From NCBI GenBank assembly GCA_045576855.1, contig JAZNHG010000052.1, positions 1-64,000 of the forward strand: a stretch of 64,000 nt of DNA. Direction: 5' to 3'. The position numbers and the translations under genes were made by a program. This document shows positions 17,637-25,502 of the stretch, in pieces. Numbering within the stretch: the first letter of the stretch is position 1; each line of letters opens with the position of its first letter. The stretch comes from Colimorpha sp045576855 (GTDB taxonomy: Bacteria > Bacteroidota > Bacteroidia > Bacteroidales > P3). The notes beneath the pieces are model-generated. The model did no database searches, had not been told where the DNA came from, and saw only the letters and a program-made list of their open reading frames with translations.

Positions 17637-17677
17637 ATAGTTGCACGAGCAATCCGTGGACTTTTCCAGACGCATAT

Positions 17678-17812
17678 CCACCCCTCACCCCTGCGGGGAG
17701 CCTCCCTGTCCCAGGGGAGCACTTGGGTATGTACCATGTGTTTCCGCGTCGGTGCGCTGTCCGGCATGCTCCCCTGAGACAGGGGAGCCGGCGCAAAGCG
17801 GCTGAGGGGTGG
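17678..17812. repeat. 135-bp palindromic element, copy 2
   Basis: A direct repeat of the element at 17501-17636 with few differences (for example AGCGGCTGAGGGGTGG here against AGCGACTGAGGGGTGG), about 40 bases downstream of it. Confidence 0.85.
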
Positions 17813-17823
17813 AAAAACACCCA

Positions 17824-17952
17824 CCTGTTGTGACGCGAAAAATCGCCTTTGTAACCCACTGAACGTCAGGCTTCCAACCTATCATCGACTTACCAACGAC
17901 TTACCAACGACTTATCAACGACTTACCAACACCTACCGCGGTAGGTGTTGAT
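17824..17952 (-). repeat. 11-bp-period element, copy B
   Basis: Same layout as copy A but on the minus strand: the palindrome with CTACCGCGGTAG, four TTGGTAAGTCG-type units (one TTGATAAGTCG), ATGATAGGTTGG, and the tail ending GCGTCACAACAGG. Confidence 0.9.
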
Positions 17953-18014
17953 ATGCCGATAGCAGGTTGTTTCTGTGCCGGTTGTATCGCCACCCGAGCC
18001 TGTTGCGGGCATGC

Positions 18015-18049
18015 AAAAAGCCCCCTGTCGGGTTCGGCCGGCAGGGGGC
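18015..18049 (-). terminator. Rho-independent terminator of the gmk-recO-subtilase operon
   Basis: On the minus strand a 12-bp stem (18038-18049 with 18020-18031, one G-T pair) with a 6-base loop is followed by TTTTT (18019-18015). It lies 20 bases after the end of the subtilase gene. Confidence 0.9.
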
Positions 18050-18068
18050 ACGGGGCAAAGGGGTGCGG

Positions 18069-20396
18069 CTACAGCATCAGCTGCAGGCCCAGTTCGAGTC
18101 GGGGCAGGACAATCTGGCCGGGGGCCGGCGTCTGTCCGATGCCGGTGAGGCAGTAGCGGGCATAGATGCCGATGAAGTCGTAGGTGAGGCGCGTAGTGAG
18201 GCCATAGTTCCAGCGGTAGCCGTCGAGCAGGTCGAGGCCACCCACCCGCTGGGAGCGCGAGGCGGCTATATCGCCGTTGCGCGAGCCGCCGAGGCGGTAG
18301 GTGTTGCTGCTATAGTTGCCGTAGACGCCGAGGTCCCAGTGCAGGCCGTTATGGAAGAGGCCGCCGGGGAAGATGCGCACGCGCTGGAAGAGCTCTACGC
18401 CCCAGGCGCCAAGGTCGAGGCTGTGGCGGCTGATGGATTTGTCGAGCCAGCGCACGTCGTCGTCCATAGCGATGAGCGAGTCCAGATGGTTGGGCGCGGC
18501 GCCGAAGCCGAACGAGCGGTGTCCATACTCGAGGGCGAGCCCGATGCCGTAGGCTTTGGCTATCTTGTACTGCCAGCGGACGCCGATATGCCATGCCGGC
18601 GACCAGATGTTGCACGGCATCTCGTCGGCCAGGGCCACGGGCAGGCCGAACTGCAGGTAGAAATCCCACTCGCTGCGGCTTTCGCTGGCACGGTCTTGGG
18701 CGGGGGCACGGCTGAGGGCGTCGGTCACGCGGAACTCCTTTTTCGGGTCGTTGCTGCGTATGTAGGCCCACTCATGCTTGTCGGCCACATTGCTGGGACG
18801 CTCGAAGCGGTAGTCGGCCATGTAGCCGTCCATGTAGACCACCAGGTGGTGGCCACCCTCGATGTCGAGGCTCATATTGGTGTCGAAGAGGGCCACGGTG
18901 CGCTTGCCGTACATGATGATGCGGCCCGTCTGGTCGTCGACATCCTTGTAGAAGATGTGCACATTGGTGTCGGCCCGGAGCGGGATGATGCTCACGCGGG
19001 CGGGGCCCTGGGTCTCGAAGCGGAAGGTGGGCGTCGCCGGAGCCTTCTGTGCACCCTGTTTGCCGACGAAATAGCTGGCCTGGGGCACGCCGTAGCCGAA
19101 GGCATAGTCGCAGTAGGGGTAGAGGTCGGCCGAGCGCTGCAGGGCGTCGAAGAGCTGCATGTTGGTCATGCCCTTGCCGGCCTGCCAGGCGCAGGCGGCG
19201 AAACCCGCCACCAGAGGGCAGGAGAAGGAGGTGCCATAGACCATCTGGTAGCCCCCCTTGCCGTGGGGGTTGGCGGCCCAGGCGTGGGCGAAAGCGCAGA
19301 GGTTGGGCTTCTGGCGGCCGTCGGCGCTGGGGCCGAAGCTGGCGAAGGAGATGTGCTCATAGTCGGTCAGCGAGTGGGTGATGCCGCCGATGCAGAGGGC
19401 GCTGTCGGCATCGCTGGGGGTGACGATGTACTGCCAGCGGTCGTCGTCGGCCTCGTTGCCGGCGCTGCACACCACGAGGATACCCTTGCGGGCGGCCATG
19501 TTGGCGGCGCGTGCCACATAGCTCTTGCCGTCCATGTCCTTGGTGTAGTAGCGGTCCTTGCCATAGCCGAGGCTGCTGGAGATGATATTGGCGCCGCCCT
19601 TGTCGGCCCATTCCACCGCCTGCTGCCACCAGACCTCCTCCTTGAAGGGTTCGGGCTCCACCTCGGTGCGGGCCAGCATAAACTCGGCGCCGGTGGCCAG
19701 ACCGAGGTCCTTGCCGTTCATGCGGCCGGCGATGCAGCTGAGGGTCATGGTGCCGTGGCCGTTCCATCCGTAGACGTCCTCTTTGCGGTTGGGGAAATTC
19801 CAGGTCTTCAGGATGCGCTTGCCCTCACGCAAGTGGCGGAAAGCCTCGTGGGTGTTCACCTTGGGGAAGCCCCCGTCGAAGACGGCAATGCGTATGCCCG
19901 TGCCGTCGATGCCGGCCTGGCGGAAGAGCTGGCCCTGCATGCGCACCAGCTGGTCGGTCAGCGTGGTGTCGTCAAGAGTGGGTAGCATTTGTCCCCGTAT
20001 GCTATCCACTTCCCACTTTCCACTTCCCACTACCTGGGCCAGTTGCATGTCGCCCCCAATCATCTGCACACGCAGCACGTAGGGCAAACGCCCGATGGCG
20101 GCGGCCTGCTCGGGAGTGGCCACCACACCGATGGCATTCAGCCAGCGGCTCTGACCCACCTCCTCGGTGGCCAGCGCATTGACCCCCGCGGCATAGCGCT
20201 CGCTGACGGGATAGTTGCTCTGGTCGTAGAGGTCGGCGCCGCACTGGGCGTAGCGCTCCAGCGCCTTCTGGTCGAAGTAGGTGTAGGGGTCGAAGGTCGT
20301 GCCCGCCTTGTCGGTCAGGAAGACCCAATAGACATTTTGCGCCGCAGCCCCGAAGAGCGTCAGCACAAAGCTCAGGATTGCAATTGTCTTTTTCAT
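18069..20396 (-). CDS. Subtilisin-like (S8) serine protease with C-terminal barrel-like domain
   Basis: A 775-residue protein with a signal peptide (about residues 1-20) and an S8 peptidase domain (about 155-440). The catalytic triad is Asp174 (AVFDGG), His214 (GHGT) and Ser390 (GTSFSCP); the oxyanion Asn314 lies in SAGNEA. The C-terminal 200 or so residues show alternating aromatic strands (WDFYLQFGLPVAL, GVRWQYKIAKAYGIGLALEYG, LGLQLML at the end) like an outer-membrane barrel, so the peptidase is probably anchored in the outer membrane. A short heptamer repeat inside the gene (20005-20034) encodes VVGSGKWEVDS. It is the last gene of the operon with porZ and recO, 3 bases after recO. Confidence 0.88.
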   Translation of the reverse strand: MKKTIAILSFVLTLFGAAAQNVYWVFLTDKAGTTFDPYTYFDQKALERYAQCGADLYDQSNYPVSERYAAGVNALATEEVGQSRWLNAIGVVATPEQAAAIGRLPYVLRVQMIGGDMQLAQVVGSGKWEVDSIRGQMLPTLDDTTLTDQLVRMQGQLFRQAGIDGTGIRIAVFDGGFPKVNTHEAFRHLREGKRILKTWNFPNRKEDVYGWNGHGTMTLSCIAGRMNGKDLGLATGAEFMLARTEVEPEPFKEEVWWQQAVEWADKGGANIISSSLGYGKDRYYTKDMDGKSYVARAANMAARKGILVVCSAGNEADDDRWQYIVTPSDADSALCIGGITHSLTDYEHISFASFGPSADGRQKPNLCAFAHAWAANPHGKGGYQMVYGTSFSCPLVAGFAACAWQAGKGMTNMQLFDALQRSADLYPYCDYAFGYGVPQASYFVGKQGAQKAPATPTFRFETQGPARVSIIPLRADTNVHIFYKDVDDQTGRIIMYGKRTVALFDTNMSLDIEGGHHLVVYMDGYMADYRFERPSNVADKHEWAYIRSNDPKKEFRVTDALSRAPAQDRASESRSEWDFYLQFGLPVALADEMPCNIWSPAWHIGVRWQYKIAKAYGIGLALEYGHRSFGFGAAPNHLDSLIAMDDDVRWLDKSISRHSLDLGAWGVELFQRVRIFPGGLFHNGLHWDLGVYGNYSSNTYRLGGSRNGDIAASRSQRVGGLDLLDGYRWNYGLTTRLTYDFIGIYARYCLTGIGQTPAPGQIVLPRLELGLQLML
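20005..20034. repeat. In-frame heptamer repeat (CTTCCCA/CTTTCCA) in the protease gene
   Basis: Three to four 7-bp words (CTTCCCA, CTTTCCA, CTTCCCA) encode VVGSGKWEVDS between the propeptide-like region and the catalytic domain. The reading frame is kept. Confidence 0.65.
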
Positions 20397-20399
20397 AGG

Positions 20400-21119
20400 T
20401 TATCTCAATATTGTGTGTAAAATCTCGTGACTGTGGAAGTTGTGAAACCCGCTCAGGTGCAGCTGGTAGTAGGCGATGAGTGCGTCGAGCAGCGCGCGGC
20501 GCGTGGTGGCGGCGTGGTGGGCCTGGGCGGGAGCGTGGAGCGAAGCCAGGTAGTCGTGCAGGGCCTGCGAGTATTCGCCGGACAGGGTGCTCTCCGTGGC
20601 AACGCCCACAAAATGGCCCTCCTGCAGGTCGAAGAGCGCGGCGTGGGGGCTGTAGTTGTCCAGCGGCTCGATGCCAAGATAGTGCGCCACACGCAGCATG
20701 AAGACAATCGGCAGGTCTGCGCTCTGCACCGCCGGGGCATCAGCCATCGCGAACGACAGCGCCGACTGCTCCACATAGTCCCACAGGTCGGGCATTGGAT
20801 CCTCTTCGCGCAGAGCCTTGTACAGCACTTCGGTCATGAAAAAGCACAGGCCGTTGCCCACGGCATCCGACGGCGGGGCCGGATGGCGGGCGGCGAGTTC
20901 CTTCACATGGTTCAGGTCGTTGCGGTGGCTGTCGTAGACCACCATGTCGACGCACGAGAGGGGCTGCATCAGATTCTGCTTGACGCGCCCTCGCGGTCCG
21001 CGGACCCCTTTGATGATATAGGAGCGAAGGCCCAGCTGGCGCGTGAACACCTTGGCCACCACCGACGACTCGCCGTAGGCTGTAGTGTGGAGCACAAGAC
21101 CAGGAGTGGAGAGCAGCAT
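20400..21119 (-). CDS. recO: DNA repair protein RecO
   Basis: RecO helps RecR and RecF load RecA on SSB-covered DNA. The 239-residue protein has the family N-terminal OB fold (LVLHTTAYGESSVVAKVFTR, RSYIIKGVRG) and a helical C-terminal part. The zinc cysteines found in some RecO proteins are absent, which is common in Bacteroidota. It starts directly after the porZ stop codon (no gap), in an operon with porZ and the subtilase. Confidence 0.93.
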   Translation of the reverse strand: MLLSTPGLVLHTTAYGESSVVAKVFTRQLGLRSYIIKGVRGPRGRVKQNLMQPLSCVDMVVYDSHRNDLNHVKELAARHPAPPSDAVGNGLCFFMTEVLYKALREEDPMPDLWDYVEQSALSFAMADAPAVQSADLPIVFMLRVAHYLGIEPLDNYSPHAALFDLQEGHFVGVATESTLSGEYSQALHDYLASLHAPAQAHHAATTRRALLDALIAYYQLHLSGFHNFHSHEILHTILR

Positions 21120-23435
21120 CTATCGGACTATTAATATTTTGGTGACGGAGCGATTGGCACCGTCCACGTCGGAAGCGAACACATAGTAGACACCCGACGC
21201 CACGGGGTCGCCACTGGCGGTACGGCCGTTCCAGATGGCCTGGCCGCCGTAGGCTTGGGTGCTGTAGACCGTGTGGCCCGCGGCATCGGTGATATGCACC
21301 AGCGCATCGCGCACAAAGCCCTTGATGGCGATGGGGCCGTCGTAGCCCGGACGCACCGGATTGGGGAAAGCGTGGATATCGTCGAGGGCAAAACCTTCGG
21401 CATAGGTGGCTGTGGAGCGGTAGACCTGCAGTCCGCGGTCGGTGCCCACATACACCTCGCCGGTGCGAGGCTGGATGCCGAGGGCGATAATCTTGTTGGA
21501 GAAGAGGGGGCTGTTCTCGGCGGTGAAGTGTTGCAGCTGCTCCATACCGTTGGCGGATATCAGATAGAGTCCGCCCGAGGCGGTGCCCACCCACTTGCGG
21601 TTGGCGCCGTCGACGGCTATGGCGGTGATACTCTCATAGGCCATTAGATACTCCGAAAACTCGCCGTTGGTGATGGTGATATTGCTGCATGCCACGGGCG
21701 ACACCTCTCCTGCCCCACCGTTACGGAACGCGTCGTAGCCGTTGTATATGACCTTCAGCCCCTTGTTGGTGCCTACCCACAGGTAGCCCGAGCGGTCCTG
21801 CACAAGGGCGGTGACATCGTCGGTCTGCAGCTTGCTGCCGTTGTTGGGGCTCACCTTGGCCATGCGGCTGGTCCCGTCGTGCACATAGATGATATTGTCG
21901 CGCCCACAGAACCACAGGTATCCGTTGATGCTGTCCCACACCAGCTTGTCGACCGAAGGCACCGAGGCCATCTGCTGGGTGGCGAAACGCTGCCATGATC
22001 CGTCGCTCTTGCGGCAGGCCAGGGCATAGTCGGAGTTGGAGACAAGGGTCCACAGGTTGCCGCTACCGTCGAAGGCCAAGGCGCCGGTGCGCAGGGTGCT
22101 GTAGCTGCCCACCCGATAGGGCGTCAGCGCACCGCCCGTAGTGGTCTCGTCGTAGACGGTCTGCACCCGGTTGTCGCGTATGGAGGCCACCCCGTAGCCC
22201 CACATGGCAATCAGCGTCTCGCTGGTGTCGAAGGGGTTGACCACAGCATCCAGCACGTCGCTCATGCCGTCGAGCATACCATTGCCGCGGTCCAAGAGGC
22301 TCCAGTTGCGCCCCACCGCGATGAAAAGATTGGGGCTCAGATAGGAATTGGCATATACCGTAGTGTGTCCGCCGGGACACAGCATCATGCGATAGTTGAA
22401 TGGTACCAGCCGATAGACGTTGTCGCCCGACGAGGGCCCGTCGGGTGTAAGGTAGGTATTGCCGTCGGGACGGAGGCGGAACAGGCCGCCCCACTCGTGC
22501 CCCACCCAGAGCGTGCGGCTGTCGGTACGTACGGCGTCGAAGCACGACAGCACCCCCCAATCGTAGTGCGTCAGGCTGTCCACCCGCTGCAGGTCGGCGT
22601 CATAATTCACCACGCTGTTGTCGTGCGTCACGGTGACATATCCCGCCCCGACATGCAACGAGCGCACCGTGCCACCGTTCCATGCCGTCACCTCGCCGCC
22701 CCGCAGGGCATAGAGCGTGAGCTGCTCGGGGTCGAAGGAGTAGCCGCCGGCCAGCAGACGCCCCGCAAACCACTCCAGGCGTGTGACCGTCAGCCCAGCC
22801 AACCGGTCGTCGGCCGTCCAGCGGTCGCATATCGAAGGATGAGGCTCGTCGAGCGACACCCGTTTCAGACCCTCGCCCGTGGCGGCATAGAGGCTGTCCG
22901 GCGAGAAGACCAGGTCGCTGACCGCCGTGTAGCTGCCGCCGGTGCCGATATACCAGGTGGCTTTTATCTCGTGGCGCGCCAAGTCGACCACCACCACACC
23001 AAAGCCTGTGGCCAGGTATGCCATGCCCTCGTGGATACGGATGCGGTAGATGCTCTTGTCGCCACTAATCTCGCTGCGTTTAATGTCCGACAGATTGTAC
23101 ACCCGGCCGTCGGTCACCAGGTCCACATTGGAGTTGGAATAGGCCACCACCAGGGTGCGGCTCGCGCTGTCGTATCCGATGGTGGCTACGCCGGCATCGC
23201 TGAGGCCAGTGGTCTTGTTCATGCGCTCAATGCTGTTGTCGACCGTGTCGAAGCAGAATACGCCCCCTTTGACGGCGGCATAGACGCGGTCGCCCGCCGG
23301 TTCCACACGGGTCACCATCGAGTGGTCGAGGCAGTCGCGCCAGCGGCCTACAGCCGTCTGGGCCGACACCTCGGCCAGCAAGCCCACGGTCAGCATCACC
23401 ACGGCCCACACGCCGGCATACCTGACTTCTCTCAT
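21120..23435 (-). CDS. porZ: Type IX secretion system protein PorZ
   Basis: PorZ is a surface component of the type IX system; in Porphyromonas gingivalis it delivers anionic lipopolysaccharide to the sortase PorU. The 771-residue protein has a signal peptide (to about residue 26), the family N-terminus VGRWRDCLDHSMVTRVEPAG, two-component-regulator-type beta-propellers (repeats such as GYLWVGTNKGLKVIYNG and NRKWVGTASGGLYLI) and a C-terminal sorting-type domain (from AFPNPVRPGYDGPI to ILIVR). I chose the ATG at 23435, which overlaps the mreD stop as ATGA. The neighbour recO is the usual one in this phylum. Confidence 0.9.
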   Translation of the reverse strand: MREVRYAGVWAVVMLTVGLLAEVSAQTAVGRWRDCLDHSMVTRVEPAGDRVYAAVKGGVFCFDTVDNSIERMNKTTGLSDAGVATIGYDSASRTLVVAYSNSNVDLVTDGRVYNLSDIKRSEISGDKSIYRIRIHEGMAYLATGFGVVVVDLARHEIKATWYIGTGGSYTAVSDLVFSPDSLYAATGEGLKRVSLDEPHPSICDRWTADDRLAGLTVTRLEWFAGRLLAGGYSFDPEQLTLYALRGGEVTAWNGGTVRSLHVGAGYVTVTHDNSVVNYDADLQRVDSLTHYDWGVLSCFDAVRTDSRTLWVGHEWGGLFRLRPDGNTYLTPDGPSSGDNVYRLVPFNYRMMLCPGGHTTVYANSYLSPNLFIAVGRNWSLLDRGNGMLDGMSDVLDAVVNPFDTSETLIAMWGYGVASIRDNRVQTVYDETTTGGALTPYRVGSYSTLRTGALAFDGSGNLWTLVSNSDYALACRKSDGSWQRFATQQMASVPSVDKLVWDSINGYLWFCGRDNIIYVHDGTSRMAKVSPNNGSKLQTDDVTALVQDRSGYLWVGTNKGLKVIYNGYDAFRNGGAGEVSPVACSNITITNGEFSEYLMAYESITAIAVDGANRKWVGTASGGLYLISANGMEQLQHFTAENSPLFSNKIIALGIQPRTGEVYVGTDRGLQVYRSTATYAEGFALDDIHAFPNPVRPGYDGPIAIKGFVRDALVHITDAAGHTVYSTQAYGGQAIWNGRTASGDPVASGVYYVFASDVDGANRSVTKILIVR

Positions 23436-23947
23436 GACTCCTCCCGTTTTAAGAATATCCACTGGTAGAGCACCGCAAGCAGCGTGCTGACCACCGTGCT
23501 GCACACTGTGGCGAGCAACACACCGCCCAGTCCGCGAAAGCTGAAGAGCTCGGCTGTATAGTACACAAGATAGAAGGCACCGTAGAGCACCAGCAGGTAA
23601 CTCACAAAGTATTGCAGCGTGACGCTGAAGATGCCCGGCACGGCAATCACCACGTTTTCGCCGCGCGTCAATATGCGGTCGGCAAAGGTGATGCGCATCA
23701 TGGCCACCACAGTGCAGGCCAGCGCGTGGAAGCCCAACGCCCCGGCCATGATGTCCATCAGCAGGCCGGTGCCGAAAGCCATGAGCAGCATCGGCAAGCG
23801 CTTGGTGTCAGTGGGCAGCATCAGGATGAACAGCACATACAGCATCGGCATCACATAGCCACCCAGGTACACATTGTTGAGCACCAGCAGCTGCATGAGC
23901 ATCAGCAGCACGAAGCGTCCTATATTTCTCCAGACTCCGTTTTTCAT
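23432..23947 (-). CDS. mreD: Rod shape-determining protein MreD
   Basis: A 171-residue, very hydrophobic protein with about five transmembrane helices, the usual size and profile of MreD. It sits between MreC and the cell-wall elongation machinery in the inner membrane. Identification rests on the profile, the motif FGTGLLMDIMAGALGFHALA and the position directly downstream of mreC. Its end overlaps the porZ start. The gap to mreC is 48 bases and filled with repeat words. Confidence 0.92.
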   Translation of the reverse strand: MKNGVWRNIGRFVLLMLMQLLVLNNVYLGGYVMPMLYVLFILMLPTDTKRLPMLLMAFGTGLLMDIMAGALGFHALACTVVAMMRITFADRILTRGENVVIAVPGIFSVTLQYFVSYLLVLYGAFYLVYYTAELFSFRGLGGVLLATVCSTVVSTLLAVLYQWIFLKREES

Positions 23948-23969
23948 TTCTTAACGTCCATCGTTAGTT

Positions 23970-24018
23970 TGGCAATTGGCAGCGCTGTCTACTGCCTACT
24001 GTCCACTGCCATCTGTTA
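23970..24018. repeat. Heptamer words (TTGGCAG / ACTGCCT type) between mreC and mreD
   Basis: Words such as TTGGCAA, TTGGCAG, CTACTGC and TCCACTGC fill the gap and extend into mreC, where they encode its last residues (LTDGSGQ and the stop). Confidence 0.6.
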
Positions 24019-24823
24019 ATTGTTGCTGTTCCTGGCGGAACTTATTATCTATCACATACACATGGTCCAGCTGGTTGAAACTGGTGGCCAACCGGATACG
24101 CACCTTGTAGAAGCCGCTGCCGCTGAGGGCCTCGGCGCTCTCCACATATCCCACCGGTATGCCCTCGGGGAAGTCGTTGGCCAGGCCCGAGGTGACTATC
24201 GTGTCGCCCGGCTCGAACTGGTGGGTAGTGGGTACATCGAGCACCTGCGCATAGCGGAAATCAAGGCCGTCCCACACCAGCGAGCCGCTGATGCCGGTAC
24301 GCTTCACCTTCACGCTGTTGCGGCTGTCGGAGTGCAACACGGGCATCACGGTGGCGAAATTGGCCGTGGTGTTCACCACCACACCCACAATGCCGTCGGG
24401 CGAGATGACCGCCATGTCGGGTTCTATCCCGTGCCGACGGCCCTTGCCAATCATGATGTAGTTGTCTTGTCCGCTCCAGGCATTCTTGATTACAGCCGCC
24501 TCGGTGTAGTCGTAGCGCTGGCGGTAGACGGTGTCGTCCACCGTAAACACGGTGTCGGTATAGCTGATATAGCTCTCTGCCATGCGGGCCCTGAGGCGTG
24601 CGTTTTCGGCCGCCAGCCGGTCGTTCTCTGCCTTGAGGCCAAAGTAGCCGCCCACGCTGTGCACCCCTCGGTACCAACCACCGGCCACCCCGTTGGCCCA
24701 CGACACCAGACGCGACTCCTGATAGTAGCCGCTGCGCGACATCAGCACCAGCGACAGCACCACCAGCACCACGAAGAGCACTACGTAGTCGTATCGGCGG
24801 AGTATGCTTAATAGTTTATCCAT
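23996..24823 (-). CDS. mreC: Rod shape-determining protein MreC
   Basis: MreC is a periplasmic scaffold of the elongasome. The 275-residue protein has a short cytoplasmic N-terminus, one membrane helix (about residues 14-29), a coiled coil (about 60-85, LKAENDRLAAENARLRARM) and the C-terminal beta domains with SPDGIVGVVVNTTANFATVM. The length is normal. The last codons (LTDGSGQ) are made of repeat words. It precedes mreD and follows gmk with a 28-base gap that is wholly ACACTGA-type repeat. Confidence 0.95.
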   Translation of the reverse strand: MDKLLSILRRYDYVVLFVVLVVLSLVLMSRSGYYQESRLVSWANGVAGGWYRGVHSVGGYFGLKAENDRLAAENARLRARMAESYISYTDTVFTVDDTVYRQRYDYTEAAVIKNAWSGQDNYIMIGKGRRHGIEPDMAVISPDGIVGVVVNTTANFATVMPVLHSDSRNSVKVKRTGISGSLVWDGLDFRYAQVLDVPTTHQFEPGDTIVTSGLANDFPEGIPVGYVESAEALSGSGFYKVRIRLATSFNQLDHVYVIDNKFRQEQQQLTDGSGQ

Positions 24824-24856
24824 TTAAACACTAAACACTGAACACTAACCACTACC
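24824..24856. repeat. Heptamer words (AACACTA/AACACTG) between gmk and mreC
   Basis: The whole 28-base gap between two genes of one operon, and the last bases of gmk, consist of four to five words AACACTA, AACACTG and ACCACTA. Confidence 0.7.
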
Positions 24857-25412
24857 CAAGGAAAGCCTCTATGCGGCAGCGGGCCTCCTGCACTGCCCGT
24901 TGCAGGTCGTCGTTCACCACCGTCACATCGAACTGCGGAGCCTCCTGCAGCTCGCGGGCACTGCGGGCCAGGCGCTGACGTATCGACTCCTCGCTGTCGG
25001 TGCCACGGCTACGCAGGCGCTGCTCCAGCACCTCCATGCTGGGCGGCATCACAAAGATGCTCAGTGCATCGTCGCCGAAATGGCGCTTCAACGAACGGCC
25101 GCCGTTCACATCCACATCGAACACTATCACCTTGCCGTCGTCCCACAGCCGCTGCACCTCGCTCTTCAGCGTGCCGTAGCAGGTGCCCTGGTACACCTCT
25201 TCCCACTCCAGAAAGTCGCCGGACTCCACCCGTCGGGCAAACTCCGCGCCGGAGAGGAAGTAGTAGTCCACCCCGTCGCGCTCCTCGCCCCGCGGCCGGC
25301 GCGACGTGGCCGATATGCTGAAGCCGAAGCAGTCGAAATACTGCATCAGCTCGCCTATGATTGTGGTCTTGCCGCATCCCGACGGCGCCGAAAACAGAAT
25401 AGCTTTACCCAT
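24852..25412 (-). CDS. gmk: Guanylate kinase
   Basis: Gmk phosphorylates GMP to GDP. The 186-residue protein has the P-loop SAPSGCGKTT (residues 8-17), the GMP-binding pattern SATSRRPRGEERDGVDYYF and the lid with RLRSRGTDSEESIRQRL. The length is normal. It lies between a conserved hypothetical gene and mreC in a minus-strand operon. Confidence 0.96.
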   Translation of the reverse strand: MGKAILFSAPSGCGKTTIIGELMQYFDCFGFSISATSRRPRGEERDGVDYYFLSGAEFARRVESGDFLEWEEVYQGTCYGTLKSEVQRLWDDGKVIVFDVDVNGGRSLKRHFGDDALSIFVMPPSMEVLEQRLRSRGTDSEESIRQRLARSARELQEAPQFDVTVVNDDLQRAVQEARCRIEAFLG

Positions 25413-25423
25413 ATATTTATGTA

Positions 25424-25502
25424 ATGATGAATGTTGAATGTTGAATCAATGCCAACTGCCAACTACCAACTACCAACTACCAACTGCCAACTACCAACTG
25501 CT
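25424..25502. repeat. Heptamer arrays GAATGTT and CCAACTG/CCAACTA upstream of gmk
   Basis: GAATGTT words (25432-25446) are followed by about eight CCAACTG or CCAACTA words up to the stop of the 324-residue gene. They fill the whole gap between these two operon genes. Confidence 0.8.
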
